From positions 1-49,035 of the forward strand of contig QBZD01000007.1 in the NCBI GenBank assembly GCA_003282485.1: a stretch of 49,035 nt of DNA, read 5' to 3'. Shown in pieces: positions 40,175-49,035 of this stretch. Numbering within the stretch: position 1 is the first letter of the stretch; each line of letters begins with the position of its first letter. The notes beneath the pieces were generated by a model. That model did not search any database and had not been told where the DNA came from. It worked only from the letters and a program-made list of their open reading frames with translations. The position numbers and the translations under genes are program-made. Source of the DNA: Pelagibacteraceae bacterium AG-333-C14 (GTDB lineage Bacteria; Pseudomonadota; Alphaproteobacteria; Pelagibacterales; AG-422-B15).

Positions 40175-40219
40175 ATACTTAATTTTAACACAATTTATAT
40201 ATAACCAAGGGATTTAAAG

Positions 40220-42828
<2,609 letters not shown>

Positions 42829-42846
42829 ATTAAAAAAGGTTTGAAA

Positions 42847-43689
42847 GTGAGGCTTTCAAGAAATTTAAGAGTCCAAAAAATACTAAATCCAGGTAGCAGG
42901 GTTTTTATTTTTGCAATTATACTCTTCGCCTTCTCAGTTATTTTAGTTATTGGAAGGTTTGAATTAACACAAACAGCAAAGAACTTGAGATCACAAGTTA
43001 CCAGTATCTCTTATTCTATTTCACATATTGTATCAATGCCGTCAAACTTAATAAATTCAGGAATACAATCTATTGTAGATTTAAAAAAAATTTATCAGCA
43101 ACTTGAAAATTATAGAAAAAATCAACTCACTAACTCTTCTTCATTTCAAGATATTGTTTCTATGAAATTAAAAATTGCCCAATATGAAGAGTTATTAAAT
43201 CTAACAGCTGACCTAGAATATGATTTTGTTACTTCAAGAATAGTGGCAGATTTTTCAGATAAAATTATAGGGACTATCTTGATAAAATCTAATGAAACTG
43301 ACAAACTATTTGTTGATATGCCAGCCACAGGCCCAACTGGTATTTTAGGTAGAGTATCATCAGTAGATAATAAGATTGCAAGAGTATTACTGCTTAATAA
43401 TATTAATAGTAGGTTGCCAGTCAGTATTTCTGAAAATGCGCATCAAGGTATTATGATTGGACAGGGTCAAAAAAACCCAATAGTTGAATACGTTAGGGAA
43501 TATAAAAACATAAACGTTGGAGATATAGTTTCAACTTCTGGAAAGGGAGGAATTTTTCCACCCTACTTAGTTGTGGGGCAAGTCGCAAGTATAGATGGTG
43601 AAAGGATTGAGGTTGAATTAATTGAAGATATTAGTCAACTAACACACATAAGATTGTTAAACTATAAATTTAATCAGAATAATGAGTAA
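42847..43689 (+). CDS. mreC: Rod shape-determining protein MreC
   Basis: A bitopic periplasmic scaffold of the elongasome that activates PBP2. A short basic tail, transmembrane helix (about 18-36), a coiled coil (about 40-115), and the double beta-barrel domain with VARIVLL-like sequence and VSTSGKGGIFPPYLVVGQV. I prefer the GTG at 42847, which has AAGG seven bases upstream; a TTG at 42841 directly abuts that sequence. About 280 aa. Confidence 0.92.
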   Translation: MRLSRNLRVQKILNPGSRVFIFAIILFAFSVILVIGRFELTQTAKNLRSQVTSISYSISHIVSMPSNLINSGIQSIVDLKKIYQQLENYRKNQLTNSSSFQDIVSMKLKIAQYEELLNLTADLEYDFVTSRIVADFSDKIIGTILIKSNETDKLFVDMPATGPTGILGRVSSVDNKIARVLLLNNINSRLPVSISENAHQGIMIGQGQKNPIVEYVREYKNINVGDIVSTSGKGGIFPPYLVVGQVASIDGERIEVELIEDISQLTHIRLLNYKFNQNNE

Positions 43690-43697
43690 GAAATTTT

Positions 43698-44183
43698 ATG
43701 ATTGATCTTAAAATAGGCAATTTATTAATTTATCTTATTTTATTTTTTACTATATCATCAAATCTTGTATTCAGTTCGACTTATTTTGACCTTACATTGA
43801 TTAGCTGCTTGATAATATATGTTTTAAGGTGGAATGAAGCGAATTGGTTCATCTGTATCATATTATTTATGTTAGGAATCTATAATGATATTTTAATTTC
43901 GAGTCCTTTTGGCTATACAAGTTCTCTATTCCTTTTCTTTTATTTAATAGATCGAGTAGGAAATTTCTTTAGTATACCATCAAATAAAAACATCAAATTT
44001 ATTATATTTTCATTATTTGTACTAATATTGTTTTCCATAAATTACTTTACGATTTATTTTATCTATAGCACATCAATACCATTCTTTGTAAATCTTGCAT
44101 CTTATATGGCAGTAATATTATTATACTATCCATTAGATTTTATAATTGGATCAATTCAAAATAAATATGTCAGAGTCAAATAA
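43698..44183 (+). CDS. mreD: Rod shape-determining protein MreD
   Basis: A 161-aa, five- to six-helix membrane protein. Sequence is poorly conserved; LGIYNDILISSPFGYTSSLFLFFYLIDR resembles the G-x-x-x-D ... P-x-G segment typical of MreD. The position between mreC and mrdA supports the call. Its 3' end overlaps mrdA by 17 bp. Confidence 0.88.
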   Translation: MIDLKIGNLLIYLILFFTISSNLVFSSTYFDLTLISCLIIYVLRWNEANWFICIILFMLGIYNDILISSPFGYTSSLFLFFYLIDRVGNFFSIPSNKNIKFIIFSLFVLILFSINYFTIYFIYSTSIPFFVNLASYMAVILLYYPLDFIIGSIQNKYVRVK

Positions 44184-46038
44184 ATTTATCTTTAAAAAAT
44201 ATGATGCGAATACTTCAATTAACAGAAGAACAGCAATTATAACAATTGCAAAAGCTGGATTATTTTCAATACTAGGTGCAAGACTTGCTTACCTCCAGAT
44301 TGTAGATAAAGATAAATATGAAATACTTTCAGATAATAATCGAATTACTCATCGTTTATTAGAGCCTCAAAGGGGAATCATATATGACCTACAAGGCAAA
44401 CCTTTAGCAATTAACCGTCAACGATATGAAGTTGTAATTATTAGAGAAGAAACTTCAGACTATATAAAATCTATTGAAAATTTAAAAAATATATTACCCG
44501 ATGTAAATATAGATACCGAGAAACTGTATTCGGTAATAAAAAAAACAAAAAAATTTATTCCAATAAAAGTATTAGATGATTTATCTTGGGATCAATTTTC
44601 CCGTCTTAACGCCAACATTCATAAAGTTGATGGACTATATCCTCAAATTGGTTTTAAGAGATATTATACAAGTGGACAATCACATTCTCATATTATTGGG
44701 TACACAGCTCCTCTGGATAAAAAAGAAAAAGACACTAATACATTAGCTGATTTAAGTTCAGCAAAATCAGGAAAACTAGGAATTGAAAAAGCCAAAGACG
44801 TAAGTTTAAGAGGTAAATTGGGCAATAAAAATGTTGAAGTCAATGCAAACGGGAGAGAAATTCGAGAATTAGACAGATATGAAAGTATTCAAGGTGAAAA
44901 TATTCAAATTACAATTGATTCAGATCTTCAAGACTATTGCTACAAAAGCTTGAATGATCAAAGTGGATGTGTGGCGGTTACAAATATTAAGACTGGAGAA
45001 TTTTATGCATTAGTCTCATCACCATCATATGACCCTAACTTGTTTTCCAAGAGTATATCATCAGAAAAATGGAATTCTCTTACAGACAATATTTTTAAAC
45101 CTTTAATAAATAAATCAATTTCAAGTCAATACCCCCCCGGTTCAACAATTAAACCATTTGTGGCACTTGCGGCATTAGAAAATGGAGTCAGTGAAAAAAG
45201 AGAAGTTTATTGTAACGGAAAACATGAAATTAAAGATACAAGTCGTGAATCAGGCATTAAAACTTTTCACTGTTGGAAAGAAGAAGGTCACGGTAACGTC
45301 AACATGAATGAGGCACTAAAAGTTTCTTGCGACGTATATTTTTATCAAATATCTAGAGAAGTTGGTATCAACAAAATTGCTGAAGTATGCAAAAGGTTTG
45401 GGTTTGGGCAAAATGTTTTTGACTCATTTTATGAGGAAAAAAAAGGAATTGTTCCTTCAAAGAATTGGAAGTTAGAATCTATTGGTACACCTTGGATGGT
45501 TGGAGAAACCCTCTCAGCAGGAATTGGACAAGGTTATTTTCTCACAACCTCTGCACAATTAAGCCTTGCATTGGCGCAATTAATTAATGGTGGAGAGAAA
45601 CTAAATCCAACAATTGTCTTGGATAAAGATAAAGACAATCAAAAAAGTCAGAAAATATCTTTAAATCCCAAACATCTAGCTATCATCAAAAAGGGTCTTG
45701 AGGATGCAACCAATACACAAGGTGGAACCTCATTTAGATCACGTATTACTGGCAATCTAAAAATGGCTGGTAAAACTGGCACTTCTCAAGTTAGAGTTAT
45801 TAGCTCGCAAGAAAGAGAAGAGGGTTTAAAAAAGAATAATGAGTTACCGTGGGAAAAACGTGATCATGGTTTATTTATTGGATATGGACCAATAAATAAT
45901 CCTCAATATGCAGTATCAGTAATAATAGAACATGGAGGAAGTGGCTCTGGAGCCGCAGCACCAGTTGCTTCAAAAATTTTCAAATATTTGTTTGATCATA
46001 ACTTAAACTTAAAAAGTAAGAGCGTTTCCAATGTTTAG
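44167..46038 (+). CDS. mrdA: Penicillin-binding protein 2, elongation transpeptidase
   Basis: The class B PBP working with RodA. A membrane anchor is at about 22-45, then a dimerisation/pedestal domain (LEPQRGIIYDLQGKPLAIN) and the transpeptidase domain with SxxK in PPGSTIKPF (Ser326-Lys329), SxD in SCDVYFYQ (387-389), and KTG in AGKTGTSQV (about 536). I prefer the ATG at 44167 (MSESNKF, 623 aa); a TTG at 44146 further inside mreD is possible. The 3' end overlaps rodA by 8 bp. Confidence 0.95.
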   Translation: MSESNKFIFKKYDANTSINRRTAIITIAKAGLFSILGARLAYLQIVDKDKYEILSDNNRITHRLLEPQRGIIYDLQGKPLAINRQRYEVVIIREETSDYIKSIENLKNILPDVNIDTEKLYSVIKKTKKFIPIKVLDDLSWDQFSRLNANIHKVDGLYPQIGFKRYYTSGQSHSHIIGYTAPLDKKEKDTNTLADLSSAKSGKLGIEKAKDVSLRGKLGNKNVEVNANGREIRELDRYESIQGENIQITIDSDLQDYCYKSLNDQSGCVAVTNIKTGEFYALVSSPSYDPNLFSKSISSEKWNSLTDNIFKPLINKSISSQYPPGSTIKPFVALAALENGVSEKREVYCNGKHEIKDTSRESGIKTFHCWKEEGHGNVNMNEALKVSCDVYFYQISREVGINKIAEVCKRFGFGQNVFDSFYEEKKGIVPSKNWKLESIGTPWMVGETLSAGIGQGYFLTTSAQLSLALAQLINGGEKLNPTIVLDKDKDNQKSQKISLNPKHLAIIKKGLEDATNTQGGTSFRSRITGNLKMAGKTGTSQVRVISSQEREEGLKKNNELPWEKRDHGLFIGYGPINNPQYAVSVIIEHGGSGSGAAAPVASKIFKYLFDHNLNLKSKSVSNV

Positions 46039-47164
46039 TGAAAGTAAAATTGAACTAACGATCTTCGATAAACTTAGATCTATAAATTATTTTTTACTAT
46101 TTCTTATATGTACTATATTTTTCATTGGCATTCTTGCACTGTACAGTATTTCTAATGGTAATTTCAGTGAATGGCCTATAAAGCATCTGCAAAGATTTAT
46201 CCTCGGCCTAATTATTTTTTTTATTGTAGCATTATTAGATTTGAAAATAATTTTTAGATTTGCATATCTAATCTTTATCGCCAGTATTGTTGCTCTAATG
46301 ATTCTTCTAATAGTTGGAGATGAGATTAATGGCGCTAAAAGATGGATAAGTTTTGCAGGATTCAGTTTACAACCATCAGAATTTGTAAAATATACTTTAA
46401 TCTTGGCTCTAGCTAAATATTTTCATTCTATGGAGGATTATCATGAAAATTTTATTTCTAAATTAATCATACCTAGTTTTATAGTAATTATACCAGTTGC
46501 ATTTGTTGTAATTCAGCCTGATCTGGGAACAGCATTAGTGATCTTTTTAGGTGGAGTGAGTGTCATATGGATCTCAGGCCTTAATTATAAATATTTTATC
46601 TCTGGGATTTTAGGGTTCATAATATCTCTACCAATCTTGTGGCAGTATTTAAAGGAATATCAAAAAGATAGAGTTTTCACTTTTTTTAATCCAGAGAGAG
46701 ATCCCCTTGGAAATGGTTATCATATCACTCAATCTAAGATTGCTTTAGGATCGGGAGGCATTTTTGGTAAAGGATATATGGAAGGCACTCAAAGCCATCT
46801 TAACTTTCTCCCTGAAATGCAAACAGACTTTATTTTCACAATGTTTGGAGAAGAATTTGGATTTGTTGGATCTATAATTTTGATTTTACTTTACATGGCA
46901 CTGATTGGTATCGCTATCAGAATGGCACTGACGTCAAAGAGTTTATTTAGTAAATTTTTATCTTTAGGAGTTTGTTCAGTATTTTTTATTTATGTTTTTG
47001 TAAATATTGGCATGGTGACAGGACTTTTACCTGTAGTTGGAGTACCTTTGCCATTTATATCATATGGAGGAAGTTCTATGTTAGCTGTGATGTTTGGATT
47101 TGGGTTACTGACGAATTGTTATATTAATTATAATACAACTTTAACAAAGGGCAGCTTTATATAA
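46031..47164 (+). CDS. rodA: Elongation glycosyltransferase RodA (SEDS family)
   Basis: Polymerises lipid II for sidewall growth with PBP2. SEDS landmarks: INGAKRWISFAGFSLQPSE, VIQPDLGTALVI, RVFTFFNPERDPLGNGYHI, GSGGIFGKGY, FLPEMQTDFIF and LPFISYGGSSML. Ten-helix hydrophobicity, 377 aa. It ends the elongasome cluster, with only 3 bp before the convergent amidinotransferase. Confidence 0.96.
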   Translation: MFSESKIELTIFDKLRSINYFLLFLICTIFFIGILALYSISNGNFSEWPIKHLQRFILGLIIFFIVALLDLKIIFRFAYLIFIASIVALMILLIVGDEINGAKRWISFAGFSLQPSEFVKYTLILALAKYFHSMEDYHENFISKLIIPSFIVIIPVAFVVIQPDLGTALVIFLGGVSVIWISGLNYKYFISGILGFIISLPILWQYLKEYQKDRVFTFFNPERDPLGNGYHITQSKIALGSGGIFGKGYMEGTQSHLNFLPEMQTDFIFTMFGEEFGFVGSIILILLYMALIGIAIRMALTSKSLFSKFLSLGVCSVFFIYVFVNIGMVTGLLPVVGVPLPFISYGGSSMLAVMFGFGLLTNCYINYNTTLTKGSFI

Positions 47165-47167
47165 AAT

Positions 47168-48274
47168 TCATTGAATTGGAAAGTAATCTTCTTTTTGGCC
47201 TTCACGATATACATCTGTAGTTGCGCAGTGAAGTGCGCCACCAAACGGATAAGCATCTCTAAAAGGAATAGGAATAACTTCAAAACCTAATTTACTAATT
47301 TGTTCACATTGATAGACCTCACTCTCTTCCACGCACACCGTTTTTGGATCTATAACAAGAACATTCATGCTCAACCAAATGCTAGAATAGCATAAAGGAG
47401 GTGGTTCATTATGTGCGGGCTGAGCAGCGTCAATAATTTGCCATTCGTTTTTTTCAAAAATTTTTCTCTGCTCGTCAGGTAATCGCCTTGTTGGGTTATT
47501 AATTATGAGACCTGGTTTTAAAGGAGTAAATGTTGCATCTATATGAATAGGATAGGGATCACCTGGAAAATTCAAGGTATGAATTCTGTGGTCTTTGAAG
47601 TGCCTCTTAAGCCAATCGCTTCCTTTTAAATTAGTTGTAAAACCATGTTGTACAAATAAATCTTTTCCCATTCTTAAAATATCTGCGGCATCAAATAGTA
47701 TTTCTTTTTCGGTTGTTACGAATTCCCTTCTTGCAACCATATCTAATCTTTCATCTATCGATATTTCATCATTTAGATAATTTTCTCGATAACTACTATC
47801 TGTTAATCTTGGTTTGGGTGCGGTTTCCATTCTCATATCTGGATCATCATTGTAATATTTCTCCAATAATGGCCTGTAACAAAGATATTCAAACCATCTC
47901 GACCTATAGGACATTGTGGCTTCAAGCATTTCATTCCCAAGAGTAAGAATAACATCTCGAGGAGGCATGCAGCCAAACATTGATCCATTTTCCCAGTCGG
48001 GTGTCGAAATTTTTTGATTAAAATCAAGCGGAGTAGGTCGATCAACTTTTATTCCTCTTTTTTCTAAAATATTCGAAAAATTATCCAGCTGATGGTTAGC
48101 CTTATGTATAGATTCTTCACTTCGGGGGCCATGCATTCCCTTCATATCACTATCTTCAGGTATCTTTGGATCAGTTGCAGGTTCTGCAGGTGGTATGCAA
48201 CAGTTATCTGCTTTCCCAACTATTATGTGTTTGAGTGGATCCCACTCATTCCAGGAATTTACAATTTTAACCAT
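47168..48274 (-). CDS. Arginine:glycine amidinotransferase-type enzyme
   Basis: A 368-aa member of the pentein-fold amidinotransferases. Catalytic residues align with those known for human AGAT: an Asp in FDAADILRMGKDLF (Asp195/Asp198), His244 in PIHIDATFTPLKPG, and the nucleophile Cys350 in GALHCATTDVYREG. By family it transfers the amidino group of arginine to an amine, classically glycine, giving guanidinoacetate and ornithine. The acceptor here is unproven. It stands alone, convergent with rodA and divergent from a flavin monooxygenase; no guanidinoacetate methyltransferase is in view. Confidence 0.87.
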   Translation of the reverse strand: MVKIVNSWNEWDPLKHIIVGKADNCCIPPAEPATDPKIPEDSDMKGMHGPRSEESIHKANHQLDNFSNILEKRGIKVDRPTPLDFNQKISTPDWENGSMFGCMPPRDVILTLGNEMLEATMSYRSRWFEYLCYRPLLEKYYNDDPDMRMETAPKPRLTDSSYRENYLNDEISIDERLDMVARREFVTTEKEILFDAADILRMGKDLFVQHGFTTNLKGSDWLKRHFKDHRIHTLNFPGDPYPIHIDATFTPLKPGLIINNPTRRLPDEQRKIFEKNEWQIIDAAQPAHNEPPPLCYSSIWLSMNVLVIDPKTVCVEESEVYQCEQISKLGFEVIPIPFRDAYPFGGALHCATTDVYREGQKEDYFPIQ

Positions 48275-48369
48275 AGTTTTCTGACAGTAAATTTGAAAAA
48301 ATATTGCCTTGAATTCAAACTAAATTGAAAGTAAGAGTCAAGCAATTTTCATTAAACAAGGAGTTGATC

Positions 48370-49035
48370 TTGGTAAATAATAATGAGAGTTTTGACATTG
48401 TTATCGTTGGCTCAGGGCTATTAGGGCAGATTTGTGCACTGCTGTGTAGTAAATTTAATTTAAAAGCATTATTAATCTCAAAAAACTCTATTAATGAAAA
48501 CGCCTTAAAAGAGGTCTCGTTTGATGAAGAAGCAGCAAGATTGTTAGACAGCATTGGAGTTTATTCCAAGATTAACGATTTAATCAATATGCCTACATAT
48601 ACTGATTTAGTAACTACAGACTCTAATATTGTGCAACGTAGTCCTGTCATTAAAGCAAAGAATAGCTTTCCTTCTTTAATGACATTTATCCCAGTCGATC
48701 TTGAAGAAGAAATGCTTAAAAGTTGCAGTGAAGATCCAAATATAAAGGTGTTAGATAATTTTATTATTTCTCATTTTGAGAGTGGTACAAATTCTTATTC
48801 TCTCAAAAATGCTAATAGTACAATTAAAGTTGAAGCACCTTTTTTGATTTACTCAGACGAAAGTGATGAATTTGTAAATAAAAAATTAAATATCAATTAT
48901 GATGACCTTGGTTACGCAAGAGAGTGGCTTATAGTAGATATTTCTCTTAAAAGTGGAGATGATCTAGAAAATGTTTTTAGACAGATATGCGATCCGATCA
49001 GACCAACATCATATATTGCACTTTCTGAGGTACGA
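48370..49035 (+). CDS. MhpA-like FAD-dependent aromatic monooxygenase, N-terminal part (3' truncated)
   Basis: 222 codons are open to the window edge. The start is a TTG with AAGGAG six bases upstream. An FAD-binding Rossmann strand FDIVIVGSGLLGQICALL is at about 8-25. SFDEEAARLLDSIGV corresponds to the D-D-E/E-x-x-R-x-L-x-x-I-G stretch of 3-(3-hydroxyphenyl)propionate hydroxylases, and QICDPIRPTSYI to their Q-x-C-D-P-x-R-P-T-x-Y. The acidic residue usually ending the second beta strand (ribose binding) is replaced (LLISKNS). Likely an FAD_binding_3-family hydroxylase; substrate unknown. Confidence 0.72.
   Translation, partial: MVNNNESFDIVIVGSGLLGQICALLCSKFNLKALLISKNSINENALKEVSFDEEAARLLDSIGVYSKINDLINMPTYTDLVTTDSNIVQRSPVIKAKNSFPSLMTFIPVDLEEEMLKSCSEDPNIKVLDNFIISHFESGTNSYSLKNANSTIKVEAPFLIYSDESDEFVNKKLNINYDDLGYAREWLIVDISLKSGDDLENVFRQICDPIRPTSYIALSEVR

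Larger units (their letters stand above)
39920..40219 (+). promoter_or_regulatory. leuA leader region
   Basis: A 300-bp non-coding gap within the branched-chain cluster. Its first 150 bp are A+T-rich without recognised features. The last part holds a 12-codon ORF (40101-40139), a CTGCT/AGCAG inverted repeat over its stop, and a strong hairpin (40143-40174), about 45 bp before the leuA ATG. The arrangement suggests leuA is controlled separately from ilvBHC. Confidence 0.5.

Noticed and set aside
47833..48045. ORFs overlapping the amidinotransferase on both strands
   Set aside because: They are shadows in other frames of a gene with a complete set of catalytic motifs.

Overview
The window is a low-GC, tightly packed stretch of an alphaproteobacterial chromosome, probably from a streamlined marine lineage (Pelagibacterales-like or AEGEAN-169/HIMB59-like). 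This is inferred from strong A+T bias, stop/start overlaps, a two-piece permuted tmRNA gene, the fumC + ribbon-helix-helix pair, and ThyX instead of ThyA. No 16S gene or other phylogenetic marker was available, so the lineage is an inference.

Layout. (1) 1-19627 (+): a nearly gap-free division and cell-wall run: ftsZ (3' end only) - rsmH - ftsL - ftsI - murE - murF - mraY - murD - ftsW - murG - murC - murB - ddl - ftsQ - ftsA - lpxC - bamD - ligA. ftsZ sits at the head, where mraZ is expected, instead of between ftsA and lpxC, and recN is absent between bamD and ligA. FtsA is divergent and its nucleotide-binding motifs are degenerate. (2) 19622-25183 (-): an M24 aminopeptidase P, a UvrD/PcrA helicase, an RHH protein and fumC. 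(3) 25208-29646: an accessory region. Small unrelated ORFs (membrane, zinc-ribbon/DUF805, secreted) are separated by six copies of an ACTTCTGT core. The last core lies inside the 3' end of the ssrA (tmRNA) coding piece. The flanks of the core are shared between copies in different combinations and change exactly at the core. I read this as five tandem, integrase-less cassettes accumulated by site-specific recombination at ssrA. (4) 29631-29885 (-): ssrA, acceptor piece first and coding piece second, encoding tag ANNKLALAA. (5) 29967-36520: thyX, mrp (-), then hflK-hflC-DUF2065-degP-miaA. (6) 36614-41770: branched-chain amino acid genes ilvB-ilvH-ilvC and, after a 300-bp leader region with a small ORF and strong hairpin, leuA. 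(7) 41788-47164: the elongasome cluster mreB-mreC-mreD-mrdA-rodA. (8) 47168-48274 (-): an arginine:glycine amidinotransferase-type enzyme. (9) 48370-end: the N-terminal part of an MhpA-like FAD monooxygenase.

How it fits together. The first block makes UDP-MurNAc-pentapeptide (MurB-F, Ddl), lipid I/II (MraY, MurG) and the septal synthase (FtsW/FtsI) with its regulators (FtsL, FtsQ, FtsA, FtsZ). The mre block supplies the matching sidewall synthase (RodA/PBP2). The most unusual content is the ssrA-linked cassette array; the rest is core genome with a few sequence-level oddities listed in the findings.
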